A stretch of DNA of 22,899 nucleotides from Candidatus Pacearchaeota archaeon (GTDB taxonomy: Archaea; Nanobdellota; Nanobdellia; Pacearchaeales; UBA284). Positions 15,206 through 22,899 of this stretch are shown one piece after another. Under the pieces are notes generated by a model, which worked only from the letters and a program-made list of their open reading frames with translations, did no database searches and was not told where the DNA came from. The stretch lies in the NCBI GenBank assembly GCA_023511755.1, contig JAIMAW010000002.1, positions 1 to 22,899 of the forward strand. Direction: 5' to 3'. The position numbers were made by a program, and so were the translations under genes. Within the stretch, counting starts at the first letter, position 1, and each line of letters begins with the position of its first letter.

Positions 15206-15215
15206 GTTTAAAAAC
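15206..15215 (+). promoter_or_regulatory. TATA-like box for the Sm-like protein
   Basis: GTTTAAAAAC lies 21-30 bases before the ATG at 15236, again predicting a leaderless mRNA. Confidence 0.55.
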
Positions 15216-15235
15216 TAACAATGTAAAAGATAAAC

Positions 15236-15481
15236 ATGGCTAATACTGTAGAGCGACCATTGGACTTATTGAATCAATCGAAGGGAAAGGAAATTTTAGT
15301 GCACTTGAAAAATGATAGGCAGCTCGTTGGCAAGTTGCTTGCATTTGATATACATATAAATATTGTGTTGGATAATACAAAGGAGTTAGACAAGGGAGAG
15401 ATCAAGAGAAACATCGGCCTGACCTTTATAAGAGGAGATACCATAATCTACATCTCACCATCTGCAGCAACAGCCTCTTGA
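15236..15481 (+). CDS. Sm-like archaeal RNA-binding protein (SmAP/Lsm)
   Basis: The 81-residue product has the Sm1 motif (KEILVHLKNDRQLVGKLLAFD, IHINIVLDN) and the Sm2 motif (FIRGDTIIYISP). These proteins form heptameric rings that bind U-rich RNA. Length is normal for SmAP1 (about 75-80). In many archaea the eL37 gene follows directly, but here no eL37 frame is present and tRNA-Leu genes come next. Confidence 0.95.
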   Translation: MANTVERPLDLLNQSKGKEILVHLKNDRQLVGKLLAFDIHINIVLDNTKELDKGEIKRNIGLTFIRGDTIIYISPSAATAS

Positions 15482-15560
15482 TTGTGCAATTCTTGAGATG
15501 GTTTGTTCTGGCCCTGTTCGTTGTGGCTTGCTCTGCTCCTGCTAGTCTTATTCTCGATAA

Positions 15561-15568
15561 TTTTAAAA
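15561..15568 (+). promoter_or_regulatory. TATA-like box for the tRNA-Leu pair
   Basis: TTTTAAAA ends 25 bases before the first tRNA base at 15593. No second box fits in the 14-base gap between the two tRNAs, so they are probably one transcript. Confidence 0.5.
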
Positions 15569-15592
15569 GTCCCTGATACCTTCACGAACCAT

Positions 15593-15676
15593 GCGGGGGT
15601 GCCGGAGCGGTCAAACGGGTGTGGCTTAGGACCACATGGCTTAGTGCCTGCACAGGTTCGAATCCTGTCTCCCGCA
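15593..15676 (+). tRNA. tRNA-Leu (anticodon UAG)
   Basis: An 84-base class II tRNA. The acceptor arms GCGGGGG and CTCCCGC pair with one G-T, and the discriminator is A. The anticodon stem TGTGG/CCACA encloses CTTAGGA, giving TAG. A long variable arm and the T arm ACAGG-TTCGAAT-CCTGT follow. CCA is not encoded. No intron is seen. Confidence 0.95.
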
Positions 15677-15690
15677 CTCTTGCATTTTAT

Positions 15691-15774
15691 GCGGGAGTGG
15701 CAGAGAGGACAAATGCGCCAGACTCAGACTCTGGTGCCTTAGTGGCTACGAAGGTTCGAATCCTTCCTCCCGCA
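15691..15774 (+). tRNA. tRNA-Leu (anticodon CAG)
   Basis: A second 84-base class II tRNA, 14 bases after the first. The acceptor arms GCGGGAG and CTCCCGC pair perfectly, with discriminator A. The anticodon stem CCAGA/TCTGG encloses CTCAGAC, giving CAG. The long variable arm and T arm GAAGG-TTCGAAT-CCTTC follow. No CCA or intron is encoded. The near-identical acceptor ends suggest an old tandem duplication. Confidence 0.95.
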
Positions 15775-15833
15775 TTCAACGCTCTTTAACAACCCTACTA
15801 TTGTAACTACTAACAAAAGACAACAATAGAAAA

Positions 15834-15843
15834 GTTTATAAAC
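15834..15843 (+). promoter_or_regulatory. TATA-like palindrome before the small lipoprotein
   Basis: GTTTATAAAC is a perfect 10-base palindrome centred about 41 bases before the ATG at 15880, so this transcript should have a leader of roughly 15 bases, unlike the leaderless housekeeping genes. Confidence 0.45.
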
Positions 15844-15864
15844 CCCTTTTTCTTAGAGAAAGAC

Positions 15865-15869
15865 GAGGT
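15865..15869 (+). promoter_or_regulatory. Shine-Dalgarno site for the small lipoprotein
   Basis: GAGGT with a 10-base spacer to the ATG at 15880 supports this start. Confidence 0.55.
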
Positions 15870-15879
15870 AAATAATAAA

Positions 15880-16320
15880 ATGAACAAGCTTTACAATGCA
15901 ATAAAACGCCCGGTTGGAAGAGGGATATGTTATTTGACTCTTTTGGCTACCGCAACTGGCGCTGTAGGCTGCGGCAAATCTGCTGCAGAGAAAAAAATCT
16001 CGGATTTGGAACAACAAACGAGGTACGAACAGGCACAACTAGCTTACGAAAAAGCAGTGACTGAAAGAATGATTGGACAAATTGAAAATACCAAAAAAGT
16101 AAAAGACGAACTCTACGAGCTTGAGAAAAACTTCTATGACTTGAATAAAGACAGGTTAGAGAACAATATGCTTCCAGTTATAGTGCAATTGACATATCCA
16201 AGCGTGATACCTGGCCAACCAAATCCACCTAGCCAGCGAGGATTTTATCCTCAAGAAAGGTCAAGCGACAAACCGACAGTGAAAAACAATAACAAGGGCG
16301 CTTGGGGTGATGGCATGTGA
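15880..16320 (+). CDS. Small coiled-coil lipoprotein, function unknown
   Basis: The 146-residue product has a basic n-region, a moderately hydrophobic stretch (YLTLLATATGAVG) and a lipobox-like AVGC with the cysteine at residue 31. Residues about 36-80 are charged and heptad-like (SDLEQQTRYEQAQLAYEKAV), predicting a coiled coil. The C-terminal part is rich in Pro, Asn and Gln and likely disordered. It should sit on the outer membrane face. A TATA-like box and Shine-Dalgarno site precede it. It converges on the giant surface protein with a 30-base gap. No family is recognised; a partner or anchor role for surface proteins is only a guess. Confidence 0.7.
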   Translation: MNKLYNAIKRPVGRGICYLTLLATATGAVGCGKSAAEKKISDLEQQTRYEQAQLAYEKAVTERMIGQIENTKKVKDELYELEKNFYDLNKDRLENNMLPVIVQLTYPSVIPGQPNPPSQRGFYPQERSSDKPTVKNNNKGAWGDGM

Positions 16321-16350
16321 ACGAGAAGAAGTTTGCCTAAGCTTAAACTT

Positions 16351-19300
16351 TTAACCAGCGGGCTCTAAATCTTTTATTTTCAGTAGTGTATACTTTCCTT
16401 CTTTTGTTAAATCCGCCATTTTATCAAGACATAATTGGCCATCACTTTCTAAATGGCATCTTCCGCTGACACAAATTGCCTTATCTGGCGCATCCAAAAC
16501 TTTGTTCTTGTTTGTGTCATCATACAAAGCAAGAGCATGAGTGTACTTGCCGTCCGAGAACCATAGCAAGACATCTCCGATTTTCAGGCTATCTGTTCTG
16601 CCCAGGTCATTGAAAGGAATTTTTGAGCCAAGTATCTGGCCTATTCCCATTTTTTCGATTGGAGTAACTCCATTGAGCTTATAAATTTCATTGGCTTCTA
16701 TGAATTTATCAAAATTATTGTAATCATAAGTTTCGCCGGTTGTTTTTTCCAATGCTGCTATCATCATGTTCAGACAATCTATTGCAATAAAATTCCGAGA
16801 ATGATGTCCTCTATAGCCATCATAATAAGTCGGACCATAAGCGAAAGGCACATTCTTGAACGAGTCAACTGTAGCAAGGAATTTACATCTTATATTGCTA
16901 GAGTCATAACCATTTTCTTTACAAATCGTGTCAGCATAATTTGATTTTCTGCTTATTCTCCTTACTTCCCGACTCACTCCAACGCCTCCTTCAATGGCCC
17001 TTGGCTCAAGCAAAGTGGATTCATAATCTGTATAATTCCCAATGCTCGGGTTTTCAAATCCCTGAAGACTCGTGGCCGGTTTTCCAATTGAGTAATATTT
17101 ATTTGACCCAACACTAACCTCAATCCTGTACCAATAAGTCCCCTCATTTGGGTGCACGCTATTTTGCCCAATACACCATCCCTCGCCAATTTTCTTGTGC
17201 TCATACTGGATGTAATCCCAATACTCAACACCATCTTCTGTAAAACCCGCTATCCTGTAAGCTGTCTTCCTCTGCTCTTTCCTTGCCTCCATCCCTTTGT
17301 GCTCTGGCACAAGCTTGGCCTCGATGCTAAACCACTCAATTACTGCAGGGAATTTGTTTAGACTACCAATCCAGTAAGTTTCTTTATTTGTGTCTTCCAA
17401 GACAGCGCACAACTTAACATCGTCCCCATTCTCAACAAGGTAGTTTTTATACTCCTTGTTATTGACAATCACAACAATATAAACATCTTTAAGTGTAATT
17501 CCGCTGCTCAAGGCCTCAAGCCTTGCATTAATCTTGCTGAGCCAATCGTTTGCTTTCTTTGTATCCAATTTTCCCTTGTTTGCCTCAATCAAATTTTTCA
17601 GCTCAACTAACTTGCTTGCTGACATTGTTTCAATATCCTTTGCCTTTTTCTCAACGATTGCTGCAGGACTGTAACATTTCTGCTCATCCTTATCCCATAT
17701 GCAATCAAGACTGCAAGTGTTTTTCTCGCAATCATTCTGAGTTTTGAAAAATCCATAATACTCTTTCATATTGAAACCCTCTCCCTTGACAGCTCCTATT
17801 AGTCCAGGAAGCCAAGAAGTAACTGCACCAAACCATGGCTCTTTCCAGATAGCATCGCTGCAGCTATCAGGACAATCTTTGCATTTATTTTCCACAGAAT
17901 CCCACCAGCAGCCTATGTGCTTAATGCATTCAGCCCTGCCTCTCTTAGTGTAGTCGCTACATTTCACCTTGCCGGTCTTGACCTCCTCTACGTTGTAATA
18001 TTGTGCTATTGCATTGTATATTGCTATCGCAATATCTCTTTGTTTTGCGGGGTTTGTCAAAAGACCCAAGTCCTTGGAATTGCTCATATATCCTGTTTCA
18101 ATCAATATCGCCGGAATATCCTCGTCCTTTAATGTTTCCAAAAGTCCAAAATTAACGAAAAATTTAACGCCGTTATCTCTGAGTTTTGGTATTCCCAGTG
18201 TTTCTGAAACCTCTGCTGAAGCGAACTTGGCTAACCTATCGCTTTTCTCAAACCTCTTGCTTTTATCATTGCAGTCCCCGCGAGAGCAATAAGTATAGTT
18301 AAGCCCTTCATCTTCTCTTCCTAAAGATATAGGATTTTTGCAGTCGCTGCACAAGATCCATGTCTCTGTCCCGCTAACCTCGTTGTTTGTAACTTTGTTT
18401 GAATGTATCGAGATGAACATATCTGCTTTCTCCTTTTCAGCCAATTTGGCCCGGCCCTCGGCAGGCGCTTCATCCTTGCTTCTTGTCAATATAACATTAA
18501 CTCCTCGCGATTTCAGCAATTTTTCCAGTTCAAGTGCAATTGCAAGATTGATGTCTTTTTCATCAAAATCCCCTACTTGTGCTCCAGGATCCCTTCCTCC
18601 ATGGCCTGGGTCAATCACTATTTTCGCTTCTTTCATTGATGCTGGAGGCTCAGCTGGCTCAACGATTTTTTCAGGCAGAACACAACAAACTTTCCCTTCT
18701 ACCTTGTCAATAAACTCTCCTGACTGCACGCTGCCGCCTTTGCTATTGCATTCCTCCTGTGTAAGCCACACACCAGGACAAGATTGCAGTGCCTTTTCAG
18801 CCTCGTAAACCTGGAGCTGAGCATAGATTCTCGCTCTCATGCCAAGAAGCTGAGCAACACCCCAGTCTGCCCTCGCCTTTTCATCGCTCCTCGCACACAA
18901 TCTCGAGGCTTCTCTGAAATCCGCGACAAGAGGCTGTATCTCACTCTTGTCCATGCTTTTGATTTTTTCCTCGATACTTTTCTTCTGTACCCTGAGTGCG
19001 CTGATGTCAAGAGCATTGACCTCTTGGATGAACTTGTCAACATTCACCTTGACGCTTACAAGCTTGGATTCTGCTTCTGTAATTTTATTCTGGCTTTTTT
19101 CAAGGGTGTCAAAGCCCTCTTTCTCAATTACATCTACAATATCTTTCTTCTCCGCTTCTGTCATAATCTCTTTTTTTATCCCCAAGTCGCTAACTGCATT
19201 TTCAATGCTCTTTGTATCAAGCCAGCAACCGACATCTGGGCTGTCACAATATCCTATTTTTTTCCACCTCTCAGGCTCAGTGCTTTGCCCAGGTCTCAGC

Positions 19301-22300
19301 GTAGAACACACTCTAATTACTCCTCGTTTGTAGATTGCCGGCTCCAGAGCACGTTCAACAGCGCTCTGTATATTCAATGTCGCAGTTGGAATTATCGTTG
19401 GCGTGCCCGACACGCACTCCTTGGATGTCTTGACATCCTTAGTGGCTTGCTGCTCAATATAATAATTCTGTAGCTCCTCGAGGGCAAAATTGGTTGTGGC
19501 TTGGCCGAACCCACAAATGTCTTTCCCATTCAAATTGATACAAATTTCCTTGTAGCCGCTCGGCGCCCTGAAATCCGGGGTCATGCTGATGTACTCGCCA
19601 GCAGGCAGATATCCGAAGGCATTAGGAACATAATACTGTGGCGGCGGCTGATAGTAGCCAGCCGCGCTCGGCGTCCTTAGGTAGACATTGTAATAAACTC
19701 CTTGGTCGCGTCCCGCCCATATGTGGAAAAACACCTTGTAATGAGACTCTGGCGAAGGCCCGCCCATCTCTGTCTCGTCAAACCATGCCATTGCCTGCGT
19801 CGGAGATTCGGGCGTGCTTATTTCTTCCCAGAATTTGGCCTGTGTAGGATAAACAATGCTCATGTATCTCTTGCAGACCTCGCTCCCTATTTGCGCAGTG
19901 CTCCTTGCCTTGAAAGCCTGCTTGGAAGTCACGCCATAATAATCAGTGAAATAACGAACAGCATCAATAGACTGCTGCCATGATTCGCTGAACAATGCAT
20001 ACTCGCCGCCGCCCTTGTGCGTAAGCGATTCGGTCAGCGCCGGCAGCCCAGCACGGATGAAAGGATCGAACTGCCGCCAGAAGAATTCGCAGATATAAAT
20101 CGACATTACCTCATCGCAAATGCCTACTGTCTTGCCCGAATCAAGTTGCTCCTGTAAACAATCTCTGCCTGACTTGAGTATGGAAATGAAATTGTCAAGC
20201 CCGGCATGGACACCCGTCAGGCAGATTGGGACAAGCACGCCGCGGCCGTTCTCGAAATTAGGCCAGCACAGCATCAAGCTTCCAATGATGCCAGAGCCAA
20301 TCACATTATCTACAGGCATCCTGCCGCCGAAATCGCATCTCGAAGGAGGGCACATCACTGGGTCGCACAAATTGAACATGATGCGACAATCACCCGGAGA
20401 CATGAAATCCTCGCACTGCATGGCAGGAATCGCACTCGGTGGCTTGCCCAAAGTAAACTCTCCGCAGCCTTTGGTGTCTATTTTTCTTTTGCCCTGAGTG
20501 TATTCATTGATGGCATTTCTTGCACATCTCTTTGCCAAATCAACTATTTGCTGCGATCCCGAAGGCGAAAGCGGTGGAATATCAGGCACAGCGCCCGTAA
20601 CCAAAGCAACTTGAGTGCAACAATCATCTCCTTTAGGCCCCTGGCTGTGGTCAAAATTAGGAACACCGTCAACGCCAACGTTACAAATCCAGAAAACATT
20701 TATGTCAGCATTCTCTTTCCATGCAACTAAAGCACCTTCAAGGCCGGTGTAGGTTGTTGCCATATACCATCCGTTCCTCCTGTCGACAGGCATCAGGGCC
20801 ACAAAACCTTTTAGCGTCCCTGTTTCCCAAAAGGTTATCTCATTCCTATACGGGCTCTTGATCTCGTTATTGTTGCACAAGGTTATATCAATCTCCTCGA
20901 CGTGCGAGAACTTGAGCTCAGAGAGTTTTTGCGCCAAGCTTGGGCTTGTCTGTTCTGTCCACACTGCTCTCTGCCCTGCACTCTCGATAATCCTTATCCG
21001 ATTTTCTTGCTCCTGTATCCCATAAAGTTCTTTGATGGCAAATTTGCCATCTCCTTCTGCAGAAACAATCGCAATATAATAGCTTCCAGCATGGTAGAAA
21101 TAAGCGAATCTCTTGTCTCTCTGCTCTGCAATCTCTAGAGGCAGCTTGTCTGAAAAGTCCCTAACATAATATATCGGCGCCTTGATCGCCTTGTACTCCC
21201 CTGGAACAACAACAGCGTCTATTCCCAAAACATCCTTGAGCGCCTCAGCCGGAACTCCTTCATTGATAACCTTTGAATAGCCGCTCAATTTTCCATAAGT
21301 CCCTCTCAGGACTTCTTGGCATAATGCAGATTCGCTAATCTCCCTTTGCGTCTTGCTCTTGCATGTGTTGTAGAGCTCAAGGGTAGAGTACAAATCCTTG
21401 ACATCGTCCTTGAACATTGCGTTTTTGTCGTGAAGAAATCCAATGTTTTCCTTTATCTCTCTCGTATCAACATAATGGTTCTTTAGCTCAGCGTACTCAT
21501 CTTTTCTCCTCTCAAACTCCTGCGCCCCGATTTTGCTAATCAGAGCATTTATATCGCTGAATTCTCTGCCACCAAAGATGATAGGGCCATCAGCAAGACT
21601 TATCTTTTTCAGCTCTTTCTGCTGGTATATTCTCCCGATGTTTTCTAACTCACTAGGAAATTTGCTTGATGCAGCATCCATGAACTTCTCTTCATCAACG
21701 CTTTTGCTCAGCCCGAACAATCCGCCGCTGGTTGTGACGCCTTCTGTCTCCTTGACTTGCTTGACGAAAGAATTTGCCTTTGTCAGGGAAGATTTTACCA
21801 TATCCACATCCTTCTCAATCGCGCTCTCCCTTTTCCTATAACAGTCTGAAATGCTCACTGCCCCAATCTTCTGCCTGTAATCTGCATTTGCACACGTAGC
21901 GCTCCAGGTTTTCATCACTATCTTCCTTGCCGCAGCTTCGCCGCCCAAGCCAGTAACAAAATTTTTGGCCCAAAGCGCTCCTGCCCCGACATAGCATGCC
22001 GTTTTCCACGTCTTGACAACCCTCGTCAGTTTGTCCCTTATTCCCTCGAGCTTGCTTATCTTGCTATCCAGACTCGAGATAAGCTCTCTTGTCTTGTCTG
22101 GGCTTAGTTTAATTGCCCTTTTCTCTATGCCAATTACTACACTGAGATTAGCCTCTGTCTCCCTCTCAGCTTCCAGAGGCAACACAGTCACTTTCGCTTC
22201 TTTTCGTATCGTGGTGCTTATCAGCTCTACATTTTTCTGGTCTAAATATTTCCGTGAACCTGCTGCAACTATTTCAGTGTGCCCTGTCCTGTTTTGCAAA

Positions 22301-22899
22301 GATACTGCATTTTCAGATATCGCAACAATTTCCCAATCTCCTATCTCGTCGCCAATGCCATAAACCCCGAACACATCATCAACCTCCAAGTCAGCTGACA
22401 GGACAGCCAACGATGGCTTCTCGACCGATACAAGTTGTATGAAATAATTCCCACTGGGCCTCGAAAGAGTAACAGTGTTGTCGCCGCCCATGGCTATTGC
22501 TCGCCTCAACTCTTCCCTTGCCTCCTCTACTTCTGCGATAATCTCGGCCTCGTCATAATCAGAATACTTGTCGATAAGCTCGCGCAACAAGTCGGCCTGG
22601 TCCACTTTCTTGTGCAATTGGCCGGCCAGGTTAGCTGCTGCATGCAATGCTATAACGCCGTAATACGTTCCTTCGGGATGCTGTTTTGTAGCATAAGCAT
22701 AAGCCACGTCCCGATATTCCTGTATAGCCTCCTTGTAGATTTTTTCAATCTCGTCAGAATAATAAACTTGTTCAGGCCCGCTGATTTCTTTTATGCTTAC
22801 TGTTATGCCCTCAACCTGAATAGCTACTCCTTTTTTCACAATATAAAACCTGCCTATTTGCTTAGCCACGTTCTCGTCTCTTTTTTCCAATTCTTCTTT
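16351..22899 (-). CDS. Giant surface protein with N-acetylmuramoyl-L-alanine amidase and NlpC/P60-like domains (5' end outside window)
   Basis: The frame is open across the right edge, giving 2182 residues; a TTG at 22888-22890 could be read as a start but nothing supports it, so the true start is upstream. Numbering from the edge: about 45-130 is a TPR-like helical region; about 265-560 helical; about 835-945 a cysteine-rich core (CDPVMCPPSRCDFGG, then a hydrophobic stretch, then SIYICEFFWRQ); about 1424-1636 an Amidase_3 domain with zinc ligands His1433 (DPGHGG), Glu1447 and His1499 (SIHSN) and catalytic Glu1601 (ILIETGYMSN); about 1645-1745 short Cys/Trp modules; about 1760-1915 beta-sandwich-like; about 1995-2182 an NlpC/P60-like domain with Cys2042 (IDCLNMM) and His2121 (YTHALALYDD). 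The amidase cuts the murein amide bond in known relatives. Many cysteines suggest an extracellular, disulfide-bonded protein. The substrate in an archaeon is unknown. Confidence 0.88.
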   Translation of the reverse strand, partial: KEELEKRDENVAKQIGRFYIVKKGVAIQVEGITVSIKEISGPEQVYYSDEIEKIYKEAIQEYRDVAYAYATKQHPEGTYYGVIALHAAANLAGQLHKKVDQADLLRELIDKYSDYDEAEIIAEVEEAREELRRAIAMGGDNTVTLSRPSGNYFIQLVSVEKPSLAVLSADLEVDDVFGVYGIGDEIGDWEIVAISENAVSLQNRTGHTEIVAAGSRKYLDQKNVELISTTIRKEAKVTVLPLEAERETEANLSVVIGIEKRAIKLSPDKTRELISSLDSKISKLEGIRDKLTRVVKTWKTACYVGAGALWAKNFVTGLGGEAAARKIVMKTWSATCANADYRQKIGAVSISDCYRKRESAIEKDVDMVKSSLTKANSFVKQVKETEGVTTSGGLFGLSKSVDEEKFMDAASSKFPSELENIGRIYQQKELKKISLADGPIIFGGREFSDINALISKIGAQEFERRKDEYAELKNHYVDTREIKENIGFLHDKNAMFKDDVKDLYSTLELYNTCKSKTQREISESALCQEVLRGTYGKLSGYSKVINEGVPAEALKDVLGIDAVVVPGEYKAIKAPIYYVRDFSDKLPLEIAEQRDKRFAYFYHAGSYYIAIVSAEGDGKFAIKELYGIQEQENRIRIIESAGQRAVWTEQTSPSLAQKLSELKFSHVEEIDITLCNNNEIKSPYRNEITFWETGTLKGFVALMPVDRRNGWYMATTYTGLEGALVAWKENADINVFWICNVGVDGVPNFDHSQGPKGDDCCTQVALVTGAVPDIPPLSPSGSQQIVDLAKRCARNAINEYTQGKRKIDTKGCGEFTLGKPPSAIPAMQCEDFMSPGDCRIMFNLCDPVMCPPSRCDFGGRMPVDNVIGSGIIGSLMLCWPNFENGRGVLVPICLTGVHAGLDNFISILKSGRDCLQEQLDSGKTVGICDEVMSIYICEFFWRQFDPFIRAGLPALTESLTHKGGGEYALFSESWQQSIDAVRYFTDYYGVTSKQAFKARSTAQIGSEVCKRYMSIVYPTQAKFWEEISTPESPTQAMAWFDETEMGGPSPESHYKVFFHIWAGRDQGVYYNVYLRTPSAAGYYQPPPQYYVPNAFGYLPAGEYISMTPDFRAPSGYKEICINLNGKDICGFGQATTNFALEELQNYYIEQQATKDVKTSKECVSGTPTIIPTATLNIQSAVERALEPAIYKRGVIRVCSTLRPGQSTEPERWKKIGYCDSPDVGCWLDTKSIENAVSDLGIKKEIMTEAEKKDIVDVIEKEGFDTLEKSQNKITEAESKLVSVKVNVDKFIQEVNALDISALRVQKKSIEEKIKSMDKSEIQPLVADFREASRLCARSDEKARADWGVAQLLGMRARIYAQLQVYEAEKALQSCPGVWLTQEECNSKGGSVQSGEFIDKVEGKVCCVLPEKIVEPAEPPASMKEAKIVIDPGHGGRDPGAQVGDFDEKDINLAIALELEKLLKSRGVNVILTRSKDEAPAEGRAKLAEKEKADMFISIHSNKVTNNEVSGTETWILCSDCKNPISLGREDEGLNYTYCSRGDCNDKSKRFEKSDRLAKFASAEVSETLGIPKLRDNGVKFFVNFGLLETLKDEDIPAILIETGYMSNSKDLGLLTNPAKQRDIAIAIYNAIAQYYNVEEVKTGKVKCSDYTKRGRAECIKHIGCWWDSVENKCKDCPDSCSDAIWKEPWFGAVTSWLPGLIGAVKGEGFNMKEYYGFFKTQNDCEKNTCSLDCIWDKDEQKCYSPAAIVEKKAKDIETMSASKLVELKNLIEANKGKLDTKKANDWLSKINARLEALSSGITLKDVYIVVIVNNKEYKNYLVENGDDVKLCAVLEDTNKETYWIGSLNKFPAVIEWFSIEAKLVPEHKGMEARKEQRKTAYRIAGFTEDGVEYWDYIQYEHKKIGEGWCIGQNSVHPNEGTYWYRIEVSVGSNKYYSIGKPATSLQGFENPSIGNYTDYESTLLEPRAIEGGVGVSREVRRISRKSNYADTICKENGYDSSNIRCKFLATVDSFKNVPFAYGPTYYDGYRGHHSRNFIAIDCLNMMIAALEKTTGETYDYNNFDKFIEANEIYKLNGVTPIEKMGIGQILGSKIPFNDLGRTDSLKIGDVLLWFSDGKYTHALALYDDTNKNKVLDAPDKAICVSGRCHLESDGQLCLDKMADLTKEGKYTLLKIKDLEPAG

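Noticed and set aside
15111..15221. N-terminal extension of eS8 by 37 codons
   Set aside because: It covers the promoter of eS8 and does not match the family; the MVTRRGKK start at 15110 does.
18784..19473. 229-codon plus-strand frame opposite the giant protein
   Set aside because: It is a shadow of the giant frame; the composition is Cys/Phe/Leu-rich without order and no promoter or ribosome site precedes it.
22888..22890. TTG as start codon of the giant protein
   Set aside because: The reading frame stays open to the window edge, no ribosome site can be seen and no signal peptide follows; the gene is more likely cut by the window.

Overview
The window is archaeal. It encodes archaeal or eukaryotic-type information proteins (transcription factor TFB, aIF2-alpha, aEF1-beta, ribosomal proteins uS10, uS15, eS8 and eS27, an Sm-like protein, tRNA-splicing endonuclease, a RecJ/GAN-type DHH nuclease). 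Most genes or operons that have their own promoter show a TATA-like box centred about 25 bases before the start codon, as expected for leaderless archaeal mRNAs. The density of lipobox lipoproteins and very large, cysteine-rich unknown surface proteins among short core genes suggests a DPANN-type archaeon (for example a Woesearchaeota- or Pacearchaeota-like lineage). That placement is inference from gene style, not from a phylogeny.

Layout. 1-2019 (-): the start and first 673 residues of a membrane-anchored surface protein that enters a parallel beta-helix and runs off the left edge. 2102-2410 (+): uS10. 2446-5707 (-): a surface-protein cluster of one four-helix membrane protein followed by two lipoproteins, with a possible 17-codon mini-gene between the lipoproteins. 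5801-6886 (+): a 38-residue basic protein and an archaeal type IV prepilin peptidase. 6893-10889 (-): a long translation and nuclease cluster, in transcription order uS15, DHH nuclease, eS27, aIF2-alpha, small zinc ribbon, aEF1-beta and a HIT-fold protein. 10957-11029 (-): tRNA-Gln. 11099-12619 (-): EndA plus a winged-helix protein with a nuclease-like C-terminus. 12702-13601 (+): RNase Z. 13638-14585 (-): TFB. 14739-15110 (-): eS8. 15236-15481 (+): Sm-like protein. 15593-15774 (+): two tandem tRNA-Leu genes. 15880-16320 (+): small coiled-coil lipoprotein. 16351-22899 (-): 2182 residues of a giant protein whose start lies beyond the right edge.

How the genes fit together. The middle of the window is RNA and translation housekeeping: tRNA genes, two tRNA-processing nucleases (EndA, RNase Z), translation factors and ribosomal proteins. 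Both ends are cell-surface genes. The most unusual gene is the giant protein. It carries a complete zinc N-acetylmuramoyl-L-alanine amidase (Amidase_3) domain with all expected metal and catalytic residues, and an NlpC/P60-like Cys-His domain at its C-terminus, in an organism whose other genes are archaeal. Archaea lack murein, so a role against bacterial walls, or a repurposed role in cell contact, is worth testing.

There is no stretch longer than about 160 bases without a gene. I saw no CRISPR array, insertion sequence, integrase, attachment site or replication origin.
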